From contig NZ_CP097800.1 of the NCBI RefSeq assembly GCF_000612545.2, positions 6,168,501 through 6,232,500 of the forward strand: a stretch of 64,000 nt of DNA, in the 5' to 3' direction. Each line of letters opens with the position of its first letter. Position 1 is the first letter of the stretch. Below are positions 25,143 through 33,612 of the stretch, piece by piece. This DNA comes from Streptomyces sp. PCS3-D2 (GTDB taxonomy: Bacteria > Actinomycetota > Actinomycetes > Streptomycetales > Streptomycetaceae). The translations under genes and the position numbers were made by a program. The notes under the pieces are model-generated. The model was given only the letters and a program-made list of their open reading frames with translations. It had not been told where the DNA came from and did not search any database.

Positions 25143-27670
25143 TGCGGGTCCCGCTTTCGTGGCTGCGGGAGTACGTCGACCTCCCCGCCGGTGCATCCGG
25201 TCGCGACGTCGCGGCCAAGCTCGTCGACGCCGGCCTGGAGGTCGAGACGGTCGAGCAGCTCGGCGCCGGGCTCAAGGGCCCCCTCGTCGTCGGCCAGGTG
25301 CTGACCATCGAGGAGCTCGAGGGCTTCCGCAAGCCGATCCGCTTCTGCACGGTCGACGTCGGCACCGCCAACGGCACCGGCGAGCCGCAGGAGATCGTCT
25401 GCGGCGCCCGGAACTTCTCCGTCGGTGACAAGGTCGTCGTGGTCCTGCCCGGTGCCGTCCTGCCCGGCGACTTCGCGATCGCCTCGCGCAAGACGTACGG
25501 CAAGACCTCGCACGGCATGATCTGCTCCGGCGACGAGCTCGGCATGGGCGACGACGGCACGCACGGCATCATCGTGCTGCCGCCGGAGCACGAGACCGGC
25601 ACCGACGCGATCGAGCTGCTCCAGCTCGTCGACGAGGTGCTGCACATCGACGTCACCCCGGACCGCGGCTACTGCATGTCCCTGCGCGGCATCGCCCGCG
25701 AGGTGGCGACCGCCTACGGCCTGCCGCTGCGTGACCCCGCGCTGCTCGACGTGCCCGGCCCGAACTCCTACGGCTACCCGGTCAGGATCGACGACCCGGC
25801 CGGCTGCGACCGCTTCACCGCCCGCACCGTCACCGGTCTCGACCCCGAGGCGCGCTCGCCGATCTGGCTCCAGCGCCGCCTTCAGAAGGCCGGCATGCGT
25901 CCGATCTCGCTCGCCGTCGACATCACCAACTACGTGATGCTCGAACTCGGCCAGCCGCTGCACGCCTACGACCGTTCGCGGATCGACGGCACCATCGGCG
26001 TCCGCCGCGCCGAGCAGGGCGAGAAGTTCACCACCCTCGACGGGGTCAAGCGCACGCTCGACGCCGAGGACCTGGTGATCACCGACAACAGCGGGCCGAT
26101 CGGCCTCGCCGGCGTCATGGGCGGCGCCAACACCGAGATCGCCGACTCCGTCACCGACCCGGAGACCGGCGCCGTCACCGGGACCACCGACGTGGTCATC
26201 GAGGCCGCGCACTTCGACTCCGTGTCGATCTCGCGCACCGCCCGCCGCATGAAGCTCTCCTCCGAGGCCTCCAAGCGCTTCGAGCGGGGCGTCGACCCGC
26301 AGGCGGCCGCCGCGGCCGCCCAGCGGACCGTCGACCTGCTCGTGCTCCTCGCCGGCGGCACCGCGGAGGCCGGGGTCACCGAGGTCGTCGCCCCGGGCGC
26401 GCCGCGCACCATCGCGATGGCCGCCGACCACCCGGACCGGGTCGCGGGCATGGAGTACGGCCGCGAGACCGTCGTGCGCCGCCTCCAGGAGATCGGCTGC
26501 GACGTCTACGGCCAGGACGAGCTCGTGGTCACGCTGCCCTCGTGGCGGCCCGACCTCGCCGCGCCCAACGACCTCGCCGAAGAGGTCATCCGGCTGGAGG
26601 GCTACGGGAACCTCCCGTCGACCCTGCCGCAGGTGCCCTCCGGCCGCGGTCTGACCGCCCGGCAGCAGCTGCACCGCCGGGTCGGCCGTGCGCTCGCCGG
26701 TGCAGGCTACGTCGAGGCGCTCAGCTACCCCTTCCTCGGCGAAGGCGTCTTCGACCAGCTCCAGCTGCCGGCGCACGACGCCGCCCGCCAGGTCGTCAAG
26801 CTGGTCAACCCGCTCTCCGACGAGGAGCCGGCGCTGCGCACCACGCTGCTGCCGGGTCTGCTCGGCGCGCTGCGCCGCAACGACAGCCGGGGCAGCCACG
26901 ACCTCGCGCTCTTCGAGACCGGTTCGGTCTTCCGGGCCGCCGCGCGGCCGGGTGCCGCCGTACGGCTGCCCGTCGACCGGCGTCCCACCGACGAGGAGAT
27001 CGCCACCCTGGACGCGGCGCTGCCCGCGCAGCCGCGGTACGCCGCGGTCGTGCTGGCCGGTGCGCGCGAGCAGGCCGGCTGGTGGGGCAAGGGCCGCCCG
27101 GCCGACTGGGCCGACGCGGTCCAGGCCGCCCGGGCACTGGCCGTCGAGGCCGGTACCGAGCTGGTCGTCCGCCAGGGCCAGTACGGCCCCTGGCACCCGG
27201 GCCGCTGCGCCGAGCTGGTCGTCACGGTCGACGGTGTGGAGCAGGTCATCGGCCACGCCGGCGAGCTGCACCCGCGGGTGGTCAAGGCCATGGGCCTGCC
27301 GGCCCGCACCAGCGCGATGGAGATCGACCTGGACCGTCTCGCGGCGGCCGGCGGCACGGCCGTCCAGGCGCCGCGGATCTCCTCCTTCCCGGTGGCGACC
27401 CAGGACGTCGCGCTGATCGTGGACGCCTCCGTCCCGGCGTCCTCCGTGGAGGCCGCGCTGCGCAAGGGAGCGGGCGAACTCCTGGAGTCGCTGCGTCTGT
27501 TCGACGTGTTCACCGGTGAGCAGGTCGGTGAGGGCAAGAAGTCCCTGGCCTACGCGCTGCGCTTCCGGGCGGGTGACCGGACGCTGACCGCCGAGGAGTC
27601 CACGGCCGCGCGCGACGCCGCGGTGGCGCTCGCCGGCGAGCGGACCGGGGCGGTGCTCCGGGGCGCGTAG
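25142..27670 (+). CDS. pheT: Phenylalanyl-tRNA synthetase beta subunit
   Basis: An 842-residue beta chain, full length. Domains in order are the tRNA-binding OB fold (about 40-150, [20 protein letters not shown]), B3/B4 editing module (about 210-410, [13 protein letters not shown] and [12 protein letters not shown]), B5 (about 415-490), the catalytic-like domain ([20 protein letters not shown] near 560), and the C-terminal ferredoxin-fold anticodon-binding domain ([19 protein letters not shown] to the end). TGATG couples it to pheS. A strong hairpin follows 33 bases after the stop. Confidence 0.96.
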
Positions 27671-27703
27671 CCGAACGGTCCCCGGACCCGATCAGTGCCT
27701 GAT

Positions 27704-27735
27704 GGGGGGCGTATCCGCAACCGGATGCGCCCCCC
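27704..27735 (+). terminator. pheST terminator hairpin
   Basis: GGGGGGCGTATCCG (27704-27717) pairs with CGGATGCGCCCCCC (27722-27735), with one G-U pair and loop CAAC. Confidence 0.85.
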
Positions 27736-27881
27736 GCGCCATGGCGGGTACGGGGAGCCGCTGCCTCACCTGTCGGGGTGAGGTCCCCACGGCCCATGCC
27801 GGGGGCAGCCGTCCGGTTGGTGCACCGGGGCGGCTCGCGGGCGGCGAGGCCCTGGCGGGCGCGCGATGCCCGGCGCCGGCC

Positions 27882-27918
27882 ACGCGTGCCGGGCCTGGTG
27901 GATGGGCCCGGCACGCGT
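27882..27918. terminator. Orphan perfect inverted repeat, terminator-like
   Basis: ACGCGTGCCGGGCC (27882-27895) and its exact complement (27905-27918) make a 14-pair stem with a nine-base loop, about 210 bases after pheT, whose own terminator lies upstream. It may end an unannotated transcript. Confidence 0.5.
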
Positions 27919-28153
27919 CCGGTCCGGTCCGCTGCCGGGGCCCGGCGACCAACCGGGCGCCGGCGGAACCGGAAGGCGCCGCCCGCCTGCCGTGGAGTGT
28001 CGGGCAGACAGCAGGACGGGCGGCGCGGTGACGGGTCGTCGCACTGTTCGAGGGGGAGCCGACGACCCGAGCTCCTCTTGGCGAGGGTTTTCAGTGAAGC
28101 GCCTGCGGGGGTCCGTGCGGCAGAGTGCGGATCGCATTTATGCGCGTACTCAC

Positions 28154-28188
28154 TTCACACCCCGTGTGAACCGCACACCCACTAGCCT
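28154..28188 (+). promoter_or_regulatory. Promoter with palindromic operator before the TPR regulator
   Basis: TTCACAC-CCC-GTGTGAA (28154-28170) is a perfect seven-base dyad placed where the -35 box should be, upstream of a -10-like TAGCCT (28183-28188). A repressor bound there would block the promoter. No regulator in the window is an obvious match. Confidence 0.55.
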
Positions 28189-28215
28189 GGTACCGACGAG
28201 CTCCGGGAGCGGCCC

Positions 28216-29556
28216 ATGCAGCCCAATGTCCTGCTCGACGCCCTCCTCGCCGAGGCGGGCATGTCCCACGCCGGGCTCGCCGCCCACGTGAACCAGGCGG
28301 GGCGTACCCGCGGGCTGGCCCTGCGCTACGAACACACCGCCGTGACACGGTGGTTGAAGGGGCAGCGTCCCCGCGGTCAGGTCCCCGACCTGATCTGCGA
28401 GGTGCTCGGAGGCCGTCTGCGGCGGCCCGTTGGGCTGGACGACATCGGACTCGGAGTGCCGGACCACCCCGGGGCCCTGCATGCCTCCCCGCTGAGCGGG
28501 TTCGTGGACCGGGCCGCTGCCCTGTGGCGTTCCGACGGCCAGGCCCGGCCCCAACTGCTCACCGCCGGGGCGGTCACCGGCACCCCGGCCGTCATCCCGG
28601 TCTGGGAGTGGGAGAACCCGCCGGAGGACGCCGACGTCTCGCGTGACGGGCCGAACCGGATCGGACCCGAGCACGTCGACGTCCTCAAGTCCGCCCGCGC
28701 CCATTACGAGCTGATGTACCGCCGGGCCGGCGGCGTGGCCACCCGAGATCGGATCGTCCGCTTCCTCGGCACCGAGACCGCGCCGATGCTGCGCGGGAGT
28801 TACCCCGACGACCTCGGCCGCCGACTGCACCGGGCCACCGGGTCCCTGGTGGCGGTGGCGGGCATCTGCGCGTACGACTCGGACGCGCACGGGCTCGCGC
28901 AGCGCTACTTCCACCAGGCGCTGCGCCTGGCCAAGGCGAGCGGCGACCGGGGACTCGGGGCGTACGTGATCGCCCTGATCGTCAACCAGTCCCTGCACCT
29001 GCGCGAGTACCGCCAGGCCGTCGCCTTCGCCGAGGCCGCACTGCGCGCCGCAGGCCGGCACATCACTCCGGCGCTCGCCGCCGACCTGCACGCCATGCAG
29101 GCCAAGGCGTTCGCCCAACTCGGCGACACCCAGGCCGCGCTGGCGTGCATCCGGGGCGCGGAGGCGGCCGCCGCGCGGATCCGCCCGGGCAGTGAGCCGG
29201 ACGAGACCGGCTACGTACAGCCGGGCCTCGTCAATGTGCAGGTCGCCGAGGCGCTGCTCAGTCTGGGCGATCTGGAGGCCGCGCGGGTCCACGCGGCCGC
29301 CGCCGTCGGTACCCCGGCCCACGACCGCGGCCGGGTGCACCGGCTGGCGATGCTCTGCGAGATCCAGCTCCGCCAGGGCGAGGCGGACCGGGCCGCGGCG
29401 GGCGCGGCCGAGATGGCCGAGAGGGCTCGCGGGATGGAGTCGCTGCGGCTGCGCGACCGGCTGCGAGCGGTTCGCGAGCAGCTGCTGACCAGCGGTTGTT
29501 CCGAGGCGCAGGAAACCGTGCGGCTCATCGACGGGGCCCTGCGCGTTCCGCTGTGA
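28216..29556 (+). CDS. TPR-containing regulator, NsdA-like
   Basis: A 446-residue protein. The N-terminus (1-60) resembles a helix-turn-helix-like domain (LAEAGMSHAGLAAHVNQAGR, then YEHTAVTRWLKGQRPRGQVP). The remainder is helical with tetratricopeptide-type repeats (LGAYVIALIVNQSLHLREYR, LAADLHAMQAKAFAQLGDTQ, VQVAEALLSLGDLEAARVHA). This layout matches the Streptomyces NsdA family, some members of which repress sporulation and antibiotic production; that role is not shown for this copy. The Nudix gene follows 53 bases downstream and is probably co-transcribed. Confidence 0.78.
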   Translation: MQPNVLLDALLAEAGMSHAGLAAHVNQAGRTRGLALRYEHTAVTRWLKGQRPRGQVPDLICEVLGGRLRRPVGLDDIGLGVPDHPGALHASPLSGFVDRAAALWRSDGQARPQLLTAGAVTGTPAVIPVWEWENPPEDADVSRDGPNRIGPEHVDVLKSARAHYELMYRRAGGVATRDRIVRFLGTETAPMLRGSYPDDLGRRLHRATGSLVAVAGICAYDSDAHGLAQRYFHQALRLAKASGDRGLGAYVIALIVNQSLHLREYRQAVAFAEAALRAAGRHITPALAADLHAMQAKAFAQLGDTQAALACIRGAEAAAARIRPGSEPDETGYVQPGLVNVQVAEALLSLGDLEAARVHAAAAVGTPAHDRGRVHRLAMLCEIQLRQGEADRAAAGAAEMAERARGMESLRLRDRLRAVREQLLTSGCSEAQETVRLIDGALRVPL

Positions 29557-29609
29557 CAGGGCAGCTGCTGCGATGTGTGCCACCTACTCGAACGGAAGGC
29601 GGCACAACC

Positions 29610-30143
29610 GTGCAGTGGACGAACCTGAGTGAGCAGACCGTGTACAAGAACCGCTGGTTCGACGTGAATCTCGCCGACGTGGAACTCCCCGACGGCCGGC
29701 ACCTCGACCACTTCGTGATCCGGCTGCGCCCGGTCGCCGTGGCCACGGCCGTCAACGAGGCCAACGAGGTGCTGCTGCTCTGGCGGCACCGCTTCATCAC
29801 CGACAGCTGGGGCTGGGAGCTGCCCGCCGGGGTGGTCGAGGACGGCGAGGACATCGCCGCCGCGGCGGCCCGGGAGATGGAGGAGGAGTCGGGCTGGCGG
29901 CCCGGCCCGCTCCACCACCTGATGACGGTCGAGCCGTCCAACGGGCTGACCGACGCCCGCCACCACCTGTACTGGGCGGACGGGGCCACCTACACCGGCC
30001 ACCCCGAGGACGACTTCGAGTCCTCACGCCGGGAGTGGGTCCCGCTGGGGCTCGTTCCCGACATGATCGCGGACGGGGAGATCCCGGCCGCCAACATGGC
30101 GGCCGGGCTGCTCCTGCTGTACCACCTGCGGCTCGGCCGGTAG
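29610..30143 (+). CDS. Nudix hydrolase
   Basis: A 177-residue Nudix enzyme. The signature runs GVVEDGEDIAAAAAREMEEE with the glutamates that bind the metal, preceded by WGWELPAG; the N-terminal VYKNRWFDVNLADVELPDGR is like ADP-ribose pyrophosphatase-type members. It probably cleaves a nucleoside diphosphate linked to another group. GTG 29610 is chosen after GGAAGG; the open frame back to 29496 overlaps the preceding gene. It is convergent with the dehydrogenase gene, with a gap of only 19 bases. Confidence 0.87.
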   Translation: MQWTNLSEQTVYKNRWFDVNLADVELPDGRHLDHFVIRLRPVAVATAVNEANEVLLLWRHRFITDSWGWELPAGVVEDGEDIAAAAAREMEEESGWRPGPLHHLMTVEPSNGLTDARHHLYWADGATYTGHPEDDFESSRREWVPLGLVPDMIADGEIPAANMAAGLLLLYHLRLGR

Positions 30144-30162
30144 GGCACCGCGACCCGGGCGG

Positions 30163-31035
30163 TCAGCCGTACGGGTAGAAGCCCGCACCCGTCTTGCGGC
30201 CCAGGCGGCCGGCGTCGACCATGCGCTGGAGCAGCGGGGGAGCGGCGTACAGCGGCTCCTTGTACTCGGCGTACATCGAGTCGGCGATCGAGGCGATGGT
30301 GTCCAGACCGATGAGGTCGGACAGCTTCAGCGGGCCCATCGGGTGGGCGCAGCCCAGCTCCATGCCGTTGTCGATGTCCTCGCGGCTCGCGATGCCCGAC
30401 TCGAACATCCGGATCGCGGACAGCAGGTAGGGGACGAGGAGCGCGTTGACCACGAAGCCGGAACGGTCCTGGGCGCGGACGGCGTGCTTGCCGAGCACGT
30501 CCCGCACCAGGGCCTCTGCCCGCTTGATCGTCTCCTCGCCCGTGGTCAGCGCCGGGATCAGCTCGACGAGCTTCTGGACGGGGGCCGGGTTGAAGAAGTG
30601 GATGCCGATCACCTGGTCGGGCCGGGAGGTCGCGACGGCCAGCTTGACCAGCGGGATCGAGGAGGTGTTGGAGGCGAGGATCGCGTCCGGGCGGGTGATC
30701 ACCTGGTCGAGGACCTGGAAGATCTCGGTCTTGACCTGTTCGTTCTCGACGACCGCCTCGATGACGAGGTCGCGGTCGGCGAACTCGCCGAGGTCGGTGG
30801 TGAAGGTGAGGCGGGCCAGGGTGGCGTCCCGCTCCTCTTCGGTGATCTTGCCACGCTCGGCGGCCTTGGTCAGGGAGTTCTGAAGCCGGGTACGGCCGAT
30901 CTCCAGGGCTTCGCCGGTGGTCTCGGCGACCTTGACCTCAAGGCCGCTTCGGGCACACACCTCGGCGATACCCGCGCCCATCTGGCCACAGCCCACTACG
31001 CCGACCCGTGTGATGTCGGAAGGGAGGTCAGTCAC
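30163..31035 (-). CDS. 3-hydroxybutyryl-CoA dehydrogenase
   Basis: A 290-residue 3-hydroxyacyl-CoA dehydrogenase. The Rossmann motif VGVVGCGQMGAGIAE lies at residues about 10-24. Catalytic regions are VIEAVVENEQVK, ASNTSSIPLVKLA and HFFNPAPVQKLVELI with the catalytic His, followed by the C-terminal helical dimerisation domain (DRSGFVVNALLVPYLLSAIR, ELGCAHPMGPLKLSDLIGLD). It oxidises (S)-3-hydroxybutyryl-CoA or works in reverse to provide butyryl-CoA precursors. GTG 31035 has GAAAGG six bases ahead, better than the in-frame ATG at 31056. Confidence 0.92.
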   Translation of the reverse strand: MTDLPSDITRVGVVGCGQMGAGIAEVCARSGLEVKVAETTGEALEIGRTRLQNSLTKAAERGKITEEERDATLARLTFTTDLGEFADRDLVIEAVVENEQVKTEIFQVLDQVITRPDAILASNTSSIPLVKLAVATSRPDQVIGIHFFNPAPVQKLVELIPALTTGEETIKRAEALVRDVLGKHAVRAQDRSGFVVNALLVPYLLSAIRMFESGIASREDIDNGMELGCAHPMGPLKLSDLIGLDTIASIADSMYAEYKEPLYAAPPLLQRMVDAGRLGRKTGAGFYPYG

Positions 31036-31195
31036 TTCGTGCCTTTCGCAGCTCATCCGTCGGCGGGTCCCCCGTGTGATTCCGGCGCCCGCCACGCCCC
31101 CCGACGTTACTCCCGACCTTGCGCGGCTCCGCGGGCCGGGGCGGGCATGCTGGGCGCACACCGCACACCGTCACTCAAAGAAACGGAGTCATCAC

Positions 31196-32437
31196 ATGGC
31201 GCACATCGGCCGACGGGCACTGCTGGCAGGGGCGGCGGGGGTGATCGCCGCCGCTTCGGGGGCACCGGCGTTCGCCGCGCCGCAGACCGCGGACCCGCAC
31301 TCCGGGCGGGGGGCCGGCACCCCCGAGTTCCGTGGGATGTGGATCGCGTCCGTCTCGAACGTGGACTGGCCCTCGCGCAGCGGGCTATCGGCCGCGACCC
31401 AGCGCAAGGAGCTGTCGGGCCTGCTCGACACCGCCGTCCGTCGCCGGCTCAACGCGGTAGTCCTCCAGGTCCGGCCGACCGCCGACGCGCTGTGGCCGTC
31501 CCCCTTCGAGCCCTGGTCGCAGTGGCTGACGGGCAAGCAGGGGGTCGATCCCGGCTGGGACCCCCTCGGCACGGCCGTCGCCGAGGCGCACGCTCGCGGT
31601 CTGGAACTGCACGCCTGGTTCAATCCGTACCGGGTGGCCAACCACGCCGACCTCGACCGGTTGGTGCCCGAGCACCCGGCGCGGCGGCGCGGCTGGACGG
31701 TCGAGTACGGCGGGAAGCTCTACTACAACCCCGGCGTGCCCGAGGTGCGGCGGTTCGTGCAGGAGGCCATGCTCGACGCGGTCACCCGCTACCCCCTGGA
31801 CGCCGTCCACTGGGACGACTACTTCTACCCCTATCCGGTGGCGGGCGAGTACTTCGACGACGACGACGCCTACGACGCGTACGGGGCCGCCTTCCGGTCG
31901 AGGGCGGCCTGGCGCCGCAACAACACCGACACCCTGGTCCGCGAGATGTCCCAGCGGCTGCGCGCCCTGCGCCCCGCGGTCAGGTTCGGCATCAGCCCCT
32001 TCGGGATCTGGCGCAACTCCGACCGCGACCCGGCCGGATCGAAGACCCGGGGCCTTGCGGCGTACGACGACCTCTACGCGGACACCCGCAGGTGGGTCAG
32101 GGAGGGCTGGATCGACTACGTCGTTCCGCAGGTCTACTGGCACATCGGTCACGCGGCGGCCGACTACGCGGCGCTCGTCCCCTGGTGGGCCCGGACCGTC
32201 GCGGGCACCAGGACCGAGCTGTACGTGGGCGAGGCGCTGTACCGCTGCGACGCCGCGAGCCCCACGCCGGCCTGGCGGGATCCGGCGGAGCTGTCGAGGC
32301 ACGTGCGTCTCGCCCGCGGATACCCGGAGGTCCGCGGCCACGTCTACTTCTCGGCGAAGCAGGTGGCCGCGGACCCCAACGGGGCGATGGCACGTGTGGT
32401 CGCCGACCATTACGGCTCGGCCGTGCCCCCGCGGTGA
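31196..32437 (+). CDS. Secreted family 10-type glycosyl hydrolase-like (GHL10) protein
   Basis: A 413-residue exported protein. The signal (residues 1-28) contains GRRALLAG, consistent with a twin-arginine peptide. The body is a TIM barrel of the glycosyl hydrolase-like 10 family: FRGMWIASVSNVDWPS, VVLQVRPTADALWPS, GLELHAWFNPYRVAN, LDAVHWDDYFYPYP, FGISPFGIW and WIDYVVPQVYWHIG. Members often act in cell-wall or exopolysaccharide turnover; the substrate is unknown. ATG 31196 follows CGGAG. It is divergent from the dehydrogenase gene. Confidence 0.85.
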   Translation: MAHIGRRALLAGAAGVIAAASGAPAFAAPQTADPHSGRGAGTPEFRGMWIASVSNVDWPSRSGLSAATQRKELSGLLDTAVRRRLNAVVLQVRPTADALWPSPFEPWSQWLTGKQGVDPGWDPLGTAVAEAHARGLELHAWFNPYRVANHADLDRLVPEHPARRRGWTVEYGGKLYYNPGVPEVRRFVQEAMLDAVTRYPLDAVHWDDYFYPYPVAGEYFDDDDAYDAYGAAFRSRAAWRRNNTDTLVREMSQRLRALRPAVRFGISPFGIWRNSDRDPAGSKTRGLAAYDDLYADTRRWVREGWIDYVVPQVYWHIGHAAADYAALVPWWARTVAGTRTELYVGEALYRCDAASPTPAWRDPAELSRHVRLARGYPEVRGHVYFSAKQVAADPNGAMARVVADHYGSAVPPR

Positions 32438-32439
32438 AT

Positions 32440-32637
32440 TCAGTGCCTGGGCTCTGCAGGGTGGCGGACCACGCAGTCGGGTCCGGGAGCCATCAGCGCT
32501 TCGTGTCCGTCCTGGAATCGGACCCGGTACGGGGGCGTCCCGTTCTCGCCGAGCACCTGGGTGATCTCGCCCACCTTGTCGGGTTGTCCGACGATCCTGC
32601 CGTGCTGCACCAGCTGGTCGCCCTCGGTAGCTCGCAT
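32440..32637 (-). CDS. DUF1918 small protein
   Basis: A 65-residue DUF1918 protein, with VGEITQVLGENGTPPYRVRF and an SH3-like beta pattern. Function is unknown; the family is widespread in actinobacteria. GAGGAGGTC lies directly before ATG 32637. It ends two bases from the convergent glycosyl hydrolase-like gene. Confidence 0.85.
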   Translation of the reverse strand: MRATEGDQLVQHGRIVGQPDKVGEITQVLGENGTPPYRVRFQDGHEALMAPGPDCVVRHPAEPRH

Positions 32638-32670
32638 GTCTGACCTCCTCGGTGGCGCTCCGATCCGGTG

Positions 32671-33600
32671 CTAGCAGTTTAGGTCGTTCTGCTGCTGTTT
32701 GACCCGTTGGGTCACCGCGATGCAGACGAGAACCGCGCAGGCCGCGGCCGGTGCGGCGGGAGCGAGCCGCTCCCCGAGGAGCGCCACGGACCAGACCAGG
32801 GTCAGCAGCGGTTGCGCGAGCTGGAGCTGGCTGGCCCGGGGTGCCCCGATCTCGGCCATGCCCCGGTACCAGACGTACAGGCCGAGGAAGGTGGAGCCGG
32901 CCGCGGCCCAGACCAGGCCGGCCAGCCCGTGGCCGGTGAGGTGCACCGGCTCGTACACGAGCCCGAGCACGGAGCCGGCCACGGTGAGCGGCAGGCACAG
33001 CACCAGTGCCCAGCCGATCACCTGCCAGCCCGGCAGGACACGGGCGAGCCGGCCGCCCTCGGTGTACCCCGCCGCGCACACCAGCAGCGCCGCGAAGAGG
33101 TAGCCGTCTCCGGCGGAGAGCGAGCCGCCGCTCTGCGCGAGCGTGAAGCCGAGCACCACCGCGGCCCCGGCCACGGCCGCGGCCCAGAAGGCGCGCGGGG
33201 GTCGGTGGCCCGTGCGCAGCGCGGACAGGGCTGCCGTGGTCAGCGGCAGGAGGCCGACCACGACGGCGGCGTGCGAGGTGGTGGAGCTCTGCAGCGCCAG
33301 GGTCGTCAGCAGCGGGAAGCCGACGACCACCCCGCCGGCGACGACGGCGAGGCCCGCCCAGTGCGCGCGGGCGGGCGGCGCCACCCGTCGGGCCAGCAGG
33401 AAGGCGCCCGCGATGGCGGCCGCCAGGACGGAGCGCAGGGCCACCAGCGACCACGGGCCGAAGCTCTCCAGGCCCCAGGCGGTGGCGGGGAAGGTCAGCG
33501 AGAAGGCGACCACGCCGAGCGCGGCGAGGACCGTGCCTCGCGCCAACGGATTCTTCACCGCTATCGCGGTCGGGAGAGTAGCGCTATTCTGTGCTGTCAT
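32671..33600 (-). CDS. EamA/DMT-family transporter
   Basis: A 309-residue membrane protein with ten predicted helices forming two five-helix EamA repeats (drug/metabolite transporter family, often amino-acid or metabolite exporters). It starts at ATG 33600, which overlaps the ATG of the divergent MocR regulator, so its promoter lies inside that gene; TACGCT on the minus strand ends five bases before the start, suggesting a leaderless transcript. MocR proteins often control a neighbouring transporter, so this is the likely target. Confidence 0.85.
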   Translation of the reverse strand: MTAQNSATLPTAIAVKNPLARGTVLAALGVVAFSLTFPATAWGLESFGPWSLVALRSVLAAAIAGAFLLARRVAPPARAHWAGLAVVAGGVVVGFPLLTTLALQSSTTSHAAVVVGLLPLTTAALSALRTGHRPPRAFWAAAVAGAAVVLGFTLAQSGGSLSAGDGYLFAALLVCAAGYTEGGRLARVLPGWQVIGWALVLCLPLTVAGSVLGLVYEPVHLTGHGLAGLVWAAAGSTFLGLYVWYRGMAEIGAPRASQLQLAQPLLTLVWSVALLGERLAPAAPAAACAVLVCIAVTQRVKQQQNDLNC

Positions 33601-33612
33601 GTATGAGCGTAG
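33585..33612. promoter_or_regulatory. Overlapping divergent leaderless promoters
   Basis: TATTCT (33585-33590) is a -10 box for the plus-strand gene starting at 33599, and the minus-strand TACGCT (complement of 33606-33611) is a -10 box for the gene starting at 33600. Each -10 lies within the other gene's first codons, and no ribosome-binding site is available to either start. Confidence 0.5.

Larger units (their letters stand above)
27671..28215. other. 545-base gene-free region after pheT
   Basis: It contains the pheT terminator (27704-27735), a second perfect 14-pair inverted repeat (27882-27918) not next to any gene, and the promoter with a palindrome for the TPR regulator (28154-28188). 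The short open frames here are G/C-driven and lack ribosome-binding sites; I see no protein gene. A small RNA ending at the second hairpin is possible. Confidence 0.5.
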
